Assembly (NCBI GenBank): GCA_964523985.1
Contig: CAZGBV010000002.1
Location: forward strand, 1-64,000
Origin: Paraprevotella sp964523985
GTDB lineage: Bacteria; Bacteroidota; Bacteroidia; Bacteroidales; Bacteroidaceae
Direction: 5' to 3'
Length of the DNA stretch: 64,000 nt
Every line of letters starts with the position of its first letter. Within the stretch, counting starts at the first letter, position 1. The notes below the pieces were generated by a model. That model had not been told where the DNA came from. It searched no databases and was given only the letters and a program-made list of their open reading frames with translations. The position numbers were made by a program, and so were the translations under genes. Positions 25,595 to 34,432 of the stretch are shown piece after piece.

Positions 25595-26731
25595 CTATAA
25601 GTCCTTCTTGTAACATCTCCTCCGTTTGGTGAAAGTGGGGTGCAACGGCTTCCATTGGCTCAGCTCCTTCACGTTGTCCTCCAACTGCGGCCCGGTCTCG
25701 GCATACCGGAATCCCAATCGGTTGTACACGGGTATCAAGTCGTTGAAGAACAAGGCGTTTACTCCCAGGCCTTGGTAATCCGGGCGCACGGCCACGAGGA
25801 ACATCTCGGCTTTCTCCTCCCTTTTCCACTTTAGCGCGCGCAACAGATGGAACCACCCCAGCGGCCACAGCCGTCCGCCGGACTTGCGCAGGGCATGCGA
25901 CAGGCTGGGCATCGTGATGGCCGTCCCCACCAATTCGCCCTTCTCGTTTTCCACCGCCGAGAGCATCCGCAGGTCGAGCAACGGAAGGTAACGGCCCAGG
26001 AAGTCGTCTATCTGCTTGTCAGTAAATTCCGAGAACCCGAAGAGTGGCGCATACGACACGTTCAGCAGGTCGAACACTTTCCTGCCGTAGCCCTTGAACC
26101 ATACGTCCGCCCTCGTCAGCTTCCTCGTCCGCAGGCCGAACATCTCCTTTGAAAGCTTCGCCACCCTGGCATACTTCGCCGGCACCTCTTCAGGCACCCG
26201 TATGCTCACATGCACCCAGTCCACTTCTTTCTCGTATCCCAGTGCCTCCATGTGGCGCGGGTAGTAAGGCGGGTTGTATATCGTCACCATCGACCCCATC
26301 TGGTCGAAGTCTTCCACGAGCATGCCTTCCTTGTCGAAGTCGGAAATTCCCATGGGGCCTTGGATACGGTTCATGCCACGCTCGCGCCCCCAGTGCTCCA
26401 CCGCCTCCAACAAGGCCGCCGGCACCTCCTCGTCGTCGACGAATTCTATCAAGCCGAAGCGGACGTTCCTCGTGTGCCACTTCTCGTTGGCGCGGTGGTT
26501 GATGATGCCGACGACGCGCCCCACCGCGTTCCCGCCCTCGTCGTAGGCGATGAAAGGCCGCACTTCCGAGACATCGCGCCCCGCATTCTTGCGGGGGGAG
26601 AGCATCTCGCGGATGTCCGCCTCCATGTCAGGGACATAATAAAGGCAACCGGCATACAACCTTTCCGTAAGTTTCACGAAATCATCCGTTTCGCGCCCCT
26701 TACTCACTTCCTTTACTCTTATTCTACCCAT
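25595..26731 (-). CDS. GNAT-like N-acyltransferase, first gene of the acyl operon
   Basis: A 378-residue protein. The C-terminal third carries VAVRPDYQGLGVNALFF, a GNAT acetyl-CoA-binding-type motif, and the N-terminal part has YVPDMEADI and NRIQGPMGISDFDKEGMLV, known from the YghO-like group of large GNAT proteins. It may acylate an amine or link the finished chain to a head group. The ATG at 26731 sits only about four bases after the predicted transcription start, so the mRNA may be almost leaderless. Substrate unknown. Confidence 0.82.
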   Translation of the reverse strand: MGRIRVKEVSKGRETDDFVKLTERLYAGCLYYVPDMEADIREMLSPRKNAGRDVSEVRPFIAYDEGGNAVGRVVGIINHRANEKWHTRNVRFGLIEFVDDEEVPAALLEAVEHWGRERGMNRIQGPMGISDFDKEGMLVEDFDQMGSMVTIYNPPYYPRHMEALGYEKEVDWVHVSIRVPEEVPAKYARVAKLSKEMFGLRTRKLTRADVWFKGYGRKVFDLLNVSYAPLFGFSEFTDKQIDDFLGRYLPLLDLRMLSAVENEKGELVGTAITMPSLSHALRKSGGRLWPLGWFHLLRALKWKREEKAEMFLVAVRPDYQGLGVNALFFNDLIPVYNRLGFRYAETGPQLEDNVKELSQWKPLHPTFTKRRRCYKKDL

Positions 26732-26740
26732 GACAAGTTG

Positions 26741-26771
26741 CAAAATTACGTTTTTTTTACTTTTGCACAAA
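26741..26771 (-). promoter_or_regulatory. Promoter of the ten-gene acyl operon
   Basis: On the minus strand TTTG (26768-26771), a 19-bp spacer and TAATTTTG (26741-26748) form a full Bacteroidota promoter. Transcription would begin about 26735, very close to the GNAT start at 26731. A plus-strand TACTTTTG at 26758-26765 overlaps it and faces the gene-poor region. Confidence 0.75.
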
Positions 26772-28041
26772 GCCGCGAGGTTTCAAAGCCGACTTCGCGG
26801 GAGAAAAGACAATGTTTTAAAACGTTTGCGGGAAAAGGCGGAGGCAGCTCCGCGAAAGTCCGCCGACATCCGGCAACATGCCAAGAAGAAAGGAAACGAT
26901 GCAGTCCCCTGCAAGAAGCAGACACAATGTCTTTTTACCCGTATGACGGAGAAAAGACTCATGCGCGTCTGATAAGGTGTTCCTGATTTAAGTTTCTGCA
27001 TTTCAGTGAAAAAAACGATATGTCTCATCCGAGACAGCGTCCAAGTCCTGCGGGAAAGACTTTCCGTCCGGCGCGGGAAATATTCTTTCACGGCTCGCCG
27101 CGACCCCGGCTCCGGCACATTGCCGCCCGGACGGAGTGGAAAGCGAAAAAAGTGTGCGCTGACGACCTCCTTTTCTCTCGTTTCCGGTCTGGTTTGCTCG
27201 CGAATCCAAAATCCGGAACGTCCGCCCGGAGCGTCCGTTTAGCCCCCGACGAAATGACACCGCGGACGCGGATTCCTGCGGAATGTCATTTTGTATTCGA
27301 AACGCGGGTTCAGCCGTCTTTTTGACGGGAAAAAGCAGATTCTCCTAACCAGCACTTGACTCAAAAAGTTCCAAATAGAGAAAAATCCGGGCGATTCTGA
27401 CAACATATTTTTTCAATTGAACCTCTTTTTTCACGTTTGTTAGGCAAAACGGCGCGATTTTGTGCCGCGAAAAATTTCCGGATGACGTGACAAAACACTT
27501 TTTTTGTCGTGTCGCCGCGATTCGAATCTCGGCACATTCCGGGAAAAACCGCCCGCGAGCGGGGCAACGGCCTGCCGGGAACGGTCTTCTGACAGCTCTT
27601 TGACGTGCCGCCTTTGTAAGGATTTTGCCGACAGATTGTCATGCGGGACAGCATTTCCGCTTGCACGTCCCGTCGCGACAGGCGCACGGCACGCTTCCCC
27701 GTCCGGCACGGTGCAAGCCCGAACCGCCTTTCGGCTTACAAACTGATTTCCCGAAACCGTGCGAAAATCGATTTTTTCCGTCCGCCCCCTCTTCACGGCG
27801 GAAAAACGCGGAAATCAAGAGGCCGGAACGACATTCTGACAATCCGTCATTTTCGCGCAGGACATTCTCCCCTCCCCTGCCCCCCCTTCGGGCAAAAAGT
27901 CGGTTCGTTTCGGGTAAAAGAAAGCCGTTGCACAGAATCACTTCTCCGCAACGGCCTATAACGGTGAAACTACGCTAACTATAACTCTCCATAAAAATAA
28001 AAAATCACTTCACCGTTACTTTTCCTGTCTTGTATGGAAGG
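26772..28041. other. Gene-poor 1.27-kb region
   Basis: No convincing gene is seen on either strand between the GNAT promoter and the 3' end of the fumarase gene. The open frames present are short, mutually overlapping and rich in Arg/Cys without motifs. A plus-strand -7 box (TACTTTTG, 26758-26765) points into it, and a short hairpin AGACA/TGTCT followed by TTTT lies at 26920-26936, so a small plus-strand transcript of about 160 nt is possible. The fumarase terminator occupies 27916-27955. Confidence 0.6.
27916..27955 (-). terminator. Rho-independent terminator of the fumarase gene
   Basis: On the minus strand GCCGTTGC and GCAACGGC (27948-27955 and 27924-27931) form an 8-bp perfect stem with a 16-nt loop, followed by TTTCTTTT. 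A second pair, TAACGGTGAA/TTCACCGTTA (arms 28009-28018 and 27959-27968), lies between it and the stop codon. Confidence 0.7.
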
Positions 28042-29685
28042 CTATTCCCTACGGGCGTTCCAGGGCTTGATTTGCTTGAAGAAATCGTTGCCTTTGTTGT
28101 CCACAAGGATAAACGCCGGGAAGTCCTCCACTTCTATTTTCCAGATGGCCTCCATGCCCAATTCGGGGTATTCCACGCACTCGATGCTCTTGATGTTGTC
28201 CTGCGCGAGGATGGCCGCCGGGCCGCCTATGGAACCGAGGTAGAAACCGCCGTGCTTCTTGCAGGCGTCGGTCACGGCCTGGCTGCGGTTGCCCTTGGCC
28301 AGCATGACCATGGAGCCGCCGCGGCTCTGGAACAAGTCCACGTAGGGATCCATGCGGTTGGCCGTAGTCGGGCCCATGGAGCCGCACGCCATTCCCTTCG
28401 GGGTCTTGGCGGGGCCGGCATAATAGATAGGATGGTCCTTGATGTATTGCGGCAAGTCCTCGCCGCGGTCGAGGCGTTCCTTCAGCTTGGCGTGGGCGAT
28501 GTCGCGCCCCACGATAATCGTGCCGTTCAAGGACAGGCGCGTGGCCACCGGGTATTTGTCCAATTGCGCCAGGATTTCCTTCATCGGGCGGTTCAAGTCC
28601 ACGCGCACCACGTCGCCTTCGCCCGCCCGGCGCAGTTCTTCCGGAATCAGTTCGCCCGGATTGCCGTCGAGCTTCTCTATCCAGATGCCGTCCCTGTCGA
28701 TTTTGCACTTGATGTTGCGGTCGGCCGAGCAGGACACGCCCAGGCCCACCGGGCAAGACGCGCCGTGGCGCGGCAGGCGGATGATGCGCACGTCGTGCGC
28801 GAGGTACTTTCCGCCGAACTGCGCCCCGAGGCCTATCTTATGCGCCTCTTCCAAGACGAGCTTTTCAAGCTCCACGTCGCGGAAGGCACGCCCCGTGGCG
28901 TCGCCCGTGGTCGGCAGGTTGTCGTAATAATGCGTGGAAGCCAGCTTCACCGTGAGCAGGTTCTTCTCGGCGGAAGTGCCGCCGACGACGAACGCGATGT
29001 GATAGGGAGGGCAGGCGGCCGTGCCGAGGCTCTTCATCTTCTCAATCATGAACGGCACCAGGGTAGCCGGGTTGAGGATGGCTTTCGTCTCCTGATACAG
29101 GTAAGTCTTGTTGGCGGATCCGCCGCCTTTGGTCACGCACAGGAAGCGGTACTCCATGCCCTCGGTGGCCTCGATGTCGATTTGCGCCGGGAGGTTGCAC
29201 TTGGTGTTGACTTCTTCGTACATGCTCAACGGGGCGTTCTGGCTGTAACGCAGGTTCTCCTCGGTGTAAGTCTTGTAGACGCCTTTCGACAAGGCCTCCT
29301 CGTCGCAATAACCGGTCCACACCTGCTGGCCCTTTTCGCCGTGGATGATGGCCGTGCCGGTGTCCTGGCAGAAAGGGAGGACGCCCTTGCATGCCACTTC
29401 GGCATTGCGCAGGAACGTCAGCGCCACGTACTTGTCGTTGTCGCTCGCTTCGGGGTCGCGCAGTATCTTCGCCACTTGCTCGTTATGGGAGCGTCGCAAC
29501 ATGAACGACACGTCGCGGAACGCCGCGTTGGCCATCGCCGTCAATCCCTCCGGCGCCACCTTCAGCACGGGGCATCCTTCGAACTCGCCGACCGACACGT
29601 AGTCCTTGGTCAGCAAATAATATTCAGTGTCGTCCCTGCCCGTCTGGAACATCGGGGCGTACTTGAACTCGGGTGCATTTGCCAT
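28042..29685 (-). CDS. Class I (iron-sulfur) fumarate hydratase
   Basis: A 547-residue oxygen-sensitive [4Fe-4S] fumarase of the FumA/FumB type, interconverting fumarate and malate. The three expected cluster cysteines are in LPFCQDTGT, TAACPPYH and GASCPVGLG. The C-terminal beta domain contains YYAGPAKTPKGMACGSMGPTT and GGFYLGSIGGPAAI. Full length for the family. In anaerobic Bacteroidales it runs in the reductive branch that makes succinate. It follows the AT-rich DUF4468 gene on the same strand and ends in a hairpin terminator. Confidence 0.96.
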   Translation of the reverse strand: MANAPEFKYAPMFQTGRDDTEYYLLTKDYVSVGEFEGCPVLKVAPEGLTAMANAAFRDVSFMLRRSHNEQVAKILRDPEASDNDKYVALTFLRNAEVACKGVLPFCQDTGTAIIHGEKGQQVWTGYCDEEALSKGVYKTYTEENLRYSQNAPLSMYEEVNTKCNLPAQIDIEATEGMEYRFLCVTKGGGSANKTYLYQETKAILNPATLVPFMIEKMKSLGTAACPPYHIAFVVGGTSAEKNLLTVKLASTHYYDNLPTTGDATGRAFRDVELEKLVLEEAHKIGLGAQFGGKYLAHDVRIIRLPRHGASCPVGLGVSCSADRNIKCKIDRDGIWIEKLDGNPGELIPEELRRAGEGDVVRVDLNRPMKEILAQLDKYPVATRLSLNGTIIVGRDIAHAKLKERLDRGEDLPQYIKDHPIYYAGPAKTPKGMACGSMGPTTANRMDPYVDLFQSRGGSMVMLAKGNRSQAVTDACKKHGGFYLGSIGGPAAILAQDNIKSIECVEYPELGMEAIWKIEVEDFPAFILVDNKGNDFFKQIKPWNARRE

Positions 29686-29729
29686 AATCGTCTTTGTTTT
29701 GTTCCTAAAAGATGTGAATAAAATTAGAC

Positions 29730-30404
29730 TTACCAGTCATCCGTCTCATTGCCAACCAAACCGTTTTTAACGCACTCTTCAATCTTATCCATTACCACAT
29801 TCGAGTAAGCATACGACATGATAAGAGCTTTGCTGGAAGTCTTTTTGTGAGAGTCGTCTTCTTTGTTAAATGGGAAACATTTATCAAGCACCCAATTTTC
29901 ATCAGAATGTATAACAGTACCGTCGCCAAACCATCCACCACCAACTAAGCGAACTACGGAATAGAAAGGTACAGTATAGGTTACACGAATTTTATTGTCT
30001 TTGATGTCGCACTTGATTATAGGTCTGATGTTTACATTATATGAGTTCATACCTCCTATATGTTGGGCAATGCTTTCCATATAGCCTTGAGCGATAATGG
30101 TACCAAGCTCTTTGTCGTTCAACTGAATAACAAAATTGGCTTTGTTGAAAGTTCCAGAGAACCAATAGTTTAACAGTACATAAAGTTGGTCTTTTGTTTT
30201 TCCTGGGGCTTCAATAACTTGAACAAAGGTTAAGGCATTATTCTTGTCCAAATTAAGCTGGCTACCCAATTTTTCGGCAACATCAACCCATTTTTCGCCA
30301 TACTTCATTTTGGCATACTCTTCCAACTCTTCTGTACGCAAAATTTGCGCATTGACTGATTGGATACATAAAATGAGTGATAACACTGAAAACAACTTTT
30401 TCAT
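29730..30404 (-). CDS. DUF4468-like exported protein (AT-rich)
   Basis: A 224-residue protein with a clear signal peptide (MKKLFSVLSLILCIQSVNAQ). The body resembles DUF4468 proteins of Bacteroidota, with NIRPIIKCDIKDNKIRVTYT as the most recognisable part; function unknown. Its codons end in A/T far more than those of fumarase and hflX on either side, suggesting acquisition by transfer. A TATCTTTG box lies 56 bp upstream. It is 44 bp before the fumarase start and could be cotranscribed with it. Confidence 0.8.
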   Translation of the reverse strand: MKKLFSVLSLILCIQSVNAQILRTEELEEYAKMKYGEKWVDVAEKLGSQLNLDKNNALTFVQVIEAPGKTKDQLYVLLNYWFSGTFNKANFVIQLNDKELGTIIAQGYMESIAQHIGGMNSYNVNIRPIIKCDIKDNKIRVTYTVPFYSVVRLVGGGWFGDGTVIHSDENWVLDKCFPFNKEDDSHKKTSSKALIMSYAYSNVVMDKIEECVKNGLVGNETDDW

Positions 30405-30459
30405 TATGCTAAATCTAATAAAAGATATTCCTTGTCCATTCCCTTTTTGTTCTCTTCTG

Positions 30460-30467
30460 CAAAGATA
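30460..30467 (-). promoter_or_regulatory. -7 box TATCTTTG for the DUF4468 gene
   Basis: Exact TAnnTTTG match on the minus strand, 56 bp before the ATG at 30404. No obvious TTG lies at the -33 position because hflX coding sequence begins just beyond. Confidence 0.55.
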
Positions 30468-30485
30468 GTTGTTTTATCGCCGTTC

Positions 30486-31745
30486 CTATGCCCCGCATTC
30501 CTCATATTTTTCGAAGAGGAAGTCGTTGTAGGGGTACTTCCGCACGTGGAGTTCACGCACCTTGTCGTACAAGGCCGCCTTCAACGCCTCCATATTGGTC
30601 TTCTCGCGAGCCGAGACGAAGACGCAACCCTCGTCGCGACGCGCCATCCATGTCTTCGTCAGGTCGTCCAGCGGCACGTTGGCCTTCGTGGCCGGTGTCA
30701 GGTCGTCCGCATCTTTTTCCACCCAGCGGTAAGCGTCCGTCTTGTTGAACACTATCATGCAAGGCTTTCCCCCGCAACCCAGGTCGCACAGGGTCTTCTC
30801 CACCACCTGTATCTGTTCCTCGAAACCGGGATGGGCGATGTCCACCACGTGCAGCAACAAGTCGGCCTCGCGCACCTCGTCCAGCGTGCTCTTGAAGGAG
30901 TCCACCAGATCGGTGGGCAATTTGCGGATGAAGCCCACCGTGTCGCACAGCAGGAAAGGCAAGTTGTCGATGATGACCTTGCGTACCGTCGTGTCGAGCG
31001 TGGCGAACAGCTTGTTCTCGGCGAACACCTCGCTTTTCGAGAGCACGTTCATCAGCGTGCTCTTCCCCACGTTGGTGTAGCCCACCAAGGCCACCCGTAT
31101 CATGCGCCCGCGGTTGCCCCGTTGCGTCTTCTTCTGCCGGTCTATGTCCGCCAGACGTTGTTTCAGGAGTGCCATACGGTTCAGGATGATGCGGCGGTCT
31201 GTTTCGAGTTGTGTCTCGCCCGGCCCGCGCAAGCCCACGGAACCTTTCCCTCCGCCGGAACCCGAGCCGCCGCCCTGCCGCTCCAAGTGCGTCCACATGC
31301 GCTGCAGGCGGGGCAACATGTAACGGTAGCGTGCCAGCTCCACTTGCGTCTTGGCGTTGGCCGTCCGGGCGCGCATCGCGAAGATGTCGAGGATTAACGA
31401 CGTGCGGTCTAACACCTTGACTTGCAGTTCCTTTTCTATATTGCGCAACTGCTTGGCGGAAAGCTCGTCGTCGAAAACCGCCATGTCGATTTCGCGTTCC
31501 GCCTCTGCCTCCGCCTCTATATACGCGCGGATTTCCTCCAATTTCCCGATGCCCACGTACGTCACGGAGTTAGGGCCGTTCATCCTCTGCGTGAACCGTT
31601 TCACCGCCACGGCACCGGCCGTGTGCGCCAGGAACTCGAGTTCGTCCAGATATTCTTCCGTCTTGCGCTCGTCCTGCGTTTGCGTAACCAGCCCCACCAG
31701 AACCGCCGTCTCGACCCGCGCCTCGGGAGCCACGATTTCTTTCAT
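30486..31745 (-). CDS. hflX: Ribosome-associated GTPase HflX
   Basis: A 419-residue GTPase that splits stalled ribosomes and binds the 50S subunit. The HflX N-terminal domain is followed by a Gly-rich linker (GGGSGSGGGKGSVGLRGPGE) and the G domain: G1 GYTNVGKST, G2 TLDTT, G3 DTVGF, G4 NKTD. The frame is open to a TTG at 31775, but the -7 box at 31773-31780 excludes that start, so the ATG at 31745 is used. Confidence 0.95.
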   Translation of the reverse strand: MKEIVAPEARVETAVLVGLVTQTQDERKTEEYLDELEFLAHTAGAVAVKRFTQRMNGPNSVTYVGIGKLEEIRAYIEAEAEAEREIDMAVFDDELSAKQLRNIEKELQVKVLDRTSLILDIFAMRARTANAKTQVELARYRYMLPRLQRMWTHLERQGGGSGSGGGKGSVGLRGPGETQLETDRRIILNRMALLKQRLADIDRQKKTQRGNRGRMIRVALVGYTNVGKSTLMNVLSKSEVFAENKLFATLDTTVRKVIIDNLPFLLCDTVGFIRKLPTDLVDSFKSTLDEVREADLLLHVVDIAHPGFEEQIQVVEKTLCDLGCGGKPCMIVFNKTDAYRWVEKDADDLTPATKANVPLDDLTKTWMARRDEGCVFVSAREKTNMEALKAALYDKVRELHVRKYPYNDFLFEKYEECGA

Positions 31746-31772
31746 CCGAAAACACTTTCTTTCATTCCGGGG

Positions 31773-31804
31773 CAAAAGTACATAAAACGCCGTCGGGAAA
31801 CAAA
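31773..31804 (-). promoter_or_regulatory. Promoter of hflX
   Basis: On the minus strand TTTG (31801-31804), 20 bp and TACTTTTG (31773-31780) make a complete Bacteroidota promoter, 27 bp before the ATG. Confidence 0.75.
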
Positions 31805-31993
31805 CGGAAAGCGAGATTTTTCAACCACTTCCCAACCCGCCTGCCGATATGCTCCCGCATCGGCGGAAAAGGCAAATCCTCCCCTGCCCTCCCGACCGCC
31901 ACGCGGGCAACCGCGACGAGACAACCGCACGCGGACGCACCCTTCCCGTACATCCCGGCACGAGCCGCCCCGCTCCGGACGGCAAGGCCTTCG

Positions 31994-32848
31994 TCATCTC
32001 ACCTGGATGACCAGATATTTGCTCACGCTCCAGAAAGTTTCGGGCGAAGTGATGTGCAACGCGTATTGGCCTTTGTTGTCCTTCTCCAGCCTGTAAGAGC
32101 CGGCCGGATGGGTGGTCAACAGCTTGGCACTCTTGGAATACAGCTTGATTTCCTTGTCGTAACGGATGTCCACCTTCGTGAAATAATCCTTGTTGAAGTC
32201 GTTGCTCCTCAGCACGTCGCCGTCGCTCAATATCTTCTGCTCCTTCAGCTCTGACTTCGTGCCGAACACGTACCACGCCGCATGAATTTGCTTGTCCTGC
32301 TCCGCCACTGTCTGGCTCTTGGCCTTGTTCTCTTCCGTCAAGGTGTTCACGTTCTCGTTCAGGGAGGTGATGGTCTCGTCTTGCCGGGTTATCACGATAT
32401 CCTTTTCGGCCAGTTGCGCCTCCAGTTCCTGCACTTTCTGCTTCTGCTCCTCAAGCTGCGCAGACAAGTCGTCCACCATCTTCTGCAGTTTCTCGCCCCC
32501 GATGGCACTCGCGCGGAGCTTCTCTTTCAACTGGTTGATTTTCTCGCGGTTCTGCGCCATGGCCTCCTGAATGTACTGCATGTTCTCGCTGATGGCCTGC
32601 TTGTCGGTTTCCGACTCCACGTCCCCGTTGTTCACGGTAATGCGTCCCTCGGCCTCGTTAATGCGGCGGAAGCCCTCCTGGACTTCGTTCACGATGCCCA
32701 TGATTTCATTCAACTCGGAATCCTTGTCGTTGATGACCTGCATCAGCGAGTCCCGTTCCTCGGCAAAAGCCTTCTCTTTCTTGTCCGCCCCGTTGTTACA
32801 TGCGGCCAGAGCCGACGCGCACGCCACACATAAAAAAATCTTTTTCAT
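31994..32848 (-). CDS. Coiled-coil lipoprotein of unknown function
   Basis: A 284-residue protein starting with a lipoprotein signal (MKKIFLCVACASALAACNN, lipobox LAAC). Residues about 45-190 are heptad-like and rich in Glu, Gln, Lys and Leu, with a probable long coiled coil broken once. The C-terminal 90 residues form a compact domain (YVFGTKSELKEQKIL to LVIQVR) seen in conserved Bacteroidales lipoproteins. It starts with an ATGA overlap with rsmI. Likely anchored in the inner or outer membrane facing the periplasm. Confidence 0.85.
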   Translation of the reverse strand: MKKIFLCVACASALAACNNGADKKEKAFAEERDSLMQVINDKDSELNEIMGIVNEVQEGFRRINEAEGRITVNNGDVESETDKQAISENMQYIQEAMAQNREKINQLKEKLRASAIGGEKLQKMVDDLSAQLEEQKQKVQELEAQLAEKDIVITRQDETITSLNENVNTLTEENKAKSQTVAEQDKQIHAAWYVFGTKSELKEQKILSDGDVLRSNDFNKDYFTKVDIRYDKEIKLYSKSAKLLTTHPAGSYRLEKDNKGQYALHITSPETFWSVSKYLVIQVR

Positions 32849-33567
32849 ACGCTCATATTTTTGTCCATGTTCATGTCGCTTTTCTTGTCCTCCTTCCCTT
32901 CGCGCCCCGCCAACACGATGACGAATTCCCCGCGCGGCTCCGTCTCCCCGAAGCGAGCCAGCACTTCCCCCAGCGTCCCGCGCACACACTCCTCGTGCAC
33001 CTTGGAAATCTCGCGGCACACGGCGACCCGGCGTTCCGACCCGAAAACCGCGACGAACTGCGCCAGCGTCCTGGCCAGCCGGCGGGGCGATTCGTAAAAC
33101 ACGAGTGTCCTGGTTTCCGAAGACAATGCCTGCAAGCGGGCGGCACGCCCCTTCCTGACCGGGAGGAAGCCTTCAAAACAGAAGCGGTCGCAGGGAAGCC
33201 CCGACGCGACCAAGGCCGGCACGAACGCCGTGGCACCCGGCAGGCAGACCACCTCGGCACCCGCTTCCACGGCTTCGCGCACCACCAGGAATCCGGCATC
33301 GGAGATGCCCGGGGTACCGGCATCGGACACCACGGCCACCGTCTCGCCCGCACCCAGCCGCCCCACCACTCCGGCCACCGTCCGGTGCTCGTTGAACTTA
33401 TGGTAAGACGACATCGCGTTCCTTATCCCGAAATGCTTCATCAGAAGCCCCGTCGTCCGCGTGTCCTCCGCCAGTATCAAATCGGCCTCCTTCAATATGC
33501 GCAAGGCACGATACGTAATATCTTCCAAGTTCCCCACCGGAGTGGGCACCAAATACAGGATTCCCAT
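32845..33567 (-). CDS. rsmI: 16S rRNA (cytidine-1402-2'-O)-methyltransferase RsmI
   Basis: A 240-residue SAM-dependent tetrapyrrole-methylase-fold enzyme that methylates C1402 of 16S rRNA. It shows LYLVPTPVGNLEDITYRAL, LAEDTRTTGLLMKHF, VVSDAGTPGISDAGF and LPGATAFVPALVASGLP, all family hallmarks. It is shorter than the E. coli protein, with only a brief polar tail. Start ATG at 33567; a TTG one codon upstream is unlikely. It shares an operon with the downstream lipoprotein gene. Confidence 0.95.
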   Translation of the reverse strand: MGILYLVPTPVGNLEDITYRALRILKEADLILAEDTRTTGLLMKHFGIRNAMSSYHKFNEHRTVAGVVGRLGAGETVAVVSDAGTPGISDAGFLVVREAVEAGAEVVCLPGATAFVPALVASGLPCDRFCFEGFLPVRKGRAARLQALSSETRTLVFYESPRRLARTLAQFVAVFGSERRVAVCREISKVHEECVRGTLGEVLARFGETEPRGEFVIVLAGREGKEDKKSDMNMDKNMSV

Positions 33568-33587
33568 CAATCCGTCGCCAGTTTAGG

Positions 33588-33595
33588 CAAAAGTA
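33588..33595 (-). promoter_or_regulatory. -7 box TACTTTTG for rsmI
   Basis: Exact TAnnTTTG match on the minus strand, 20 bp before the rsmI ATG. Confidence 0.6.
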
Positions 33596-33753
33596 AGAAT
33601 AAAACGTCAGCCTTTGCGCCCCTCGCCCCGATATTTAACAGATGTTTGCGAAAAAAACCCGTTTTTGCCCCTCGCCCCGCCCTTGGCCTCCTGTATTTCC
33701 GGACATGAAACGCTGTCGCCCGCCTCGCCCGGCGAGAAAAAATCCGCGTTCCG

Positions 33754-33785
33754 TTTGTTTCTGCACTCGCCTTTCGCTAACTTTG
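33754..33785 (+). promoter_or_regulatory. Promoter of tdk
   Basis: TTTG (33754-33757), 20 bp and TAACTTTG (33778-33785) on the plus strand form a complete Bacteroidota promoter, 31 bp before the tdk ATG. Confidence 0.75.
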
Positions 33786-33816
33786 TGCCGGATTAAGAGC
33801 AAAAACGACATCTCAC

Positions 33817-34419
33817 ATGAGCCAGATAACGGAACGTAACGGGGAAATGATGCGCAGGGGGCGGATTGAGGTCATCTGCGGCTCCATGTTCTCCGGCAAG
33901 ACGGAGGAACTGATAAGGAGGTTGCGGCGAGCCGAGTTTGCCCGCCAGAGCGTGGAAATATTCAAGCCGTCCATCGACACGCGCTACGCCGAACGCGACG
34001 TGGTGTCGCACGAGGGGAATTCCATCCCCTCCACGCCGGTGGATTCTTCCGCCAGCATCCTGCTGCTCGGTTCGGACATCGAGGTGGTGGGCATCGACGA
34101 GGCGCAATTCTTCGACGAGAACCTGGTTGACGTGTGCAACGAGCTGGCCAACCGCGGGACGCGCGTCATCGTGGCCGGGCTGGACTTGGACTTCAAGGGC
34201 GTGCCTTTCGGCCCCATGCCGGGCTTGTGCGCCGTGGCGGACGAGGTGACCAAGGTGCACGCCATCTGCGTGCGTTGCGGGGCGTTGGCCTACGTGTCCC
34301 ACCGCACGGTGGACGACGAGAAGAGGGTGCTCCTGGGGGAGCAGACGGCATACGAGCCGCTCTGCCGCGCCTGCTACCTGAAAGCGGTGGAAGAAGACAA
34401 CCTGAAACGCCAAGGCTGA
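33817..34419 (+). CDS. tdk: Thymidine kinase (type II)
   Basis: A 200-residue thymidine kinase of the TK1 type, phosphorylating thymidine in salvage. Motifs: P-loop GSMFSGKTEEL, GIDEAQFFDE, GLDLDFKGVPFG, zinc-binding CVRC and CRAC pairs, and the lasso region SHRTVDDEKRVLLGEQ. The ATG at 33817 gives a 15-residue N-terminal extension before RIEVICGSM; a later methionine (MMRRGR) is possible. The AI-2E transporter starts 13 bp after the stop. Confidence 0.96.
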   Translation: MSQITERNGEMMRRGRIEVICGSMFSGKTEELIRRLRRAEFARQSVEIFKPSIDTRYAERDVVSHEGNSIPSTPVDSSASILLLGSDIEVVGIDEAQFFDENLVDVCNELANRGTRVIVAGLDLDFKGVPFGPMPGLCAVADEVTKVHAICVRCGALAYVSHRTVDDEKRVLLGEQTAYEPLCRACYLKAVEEDNLKRQG

Positions 34420-34432
34420 CCGCCGCCTCGCC

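Noticed and set aside
28030..29721. 563-residue open frame on the plus strand
   Set aside because: It mirrors the fumarase gene, whose cluster cysteines and family motifs are clear; the antisense frame shows none.
31746..31993. 62-63 residue open frames between hflX and the lipoprotein gene
   Set aside because: Arg/Gly-rich, overlapping one another and the hflX promoter, with no motif or start signal.
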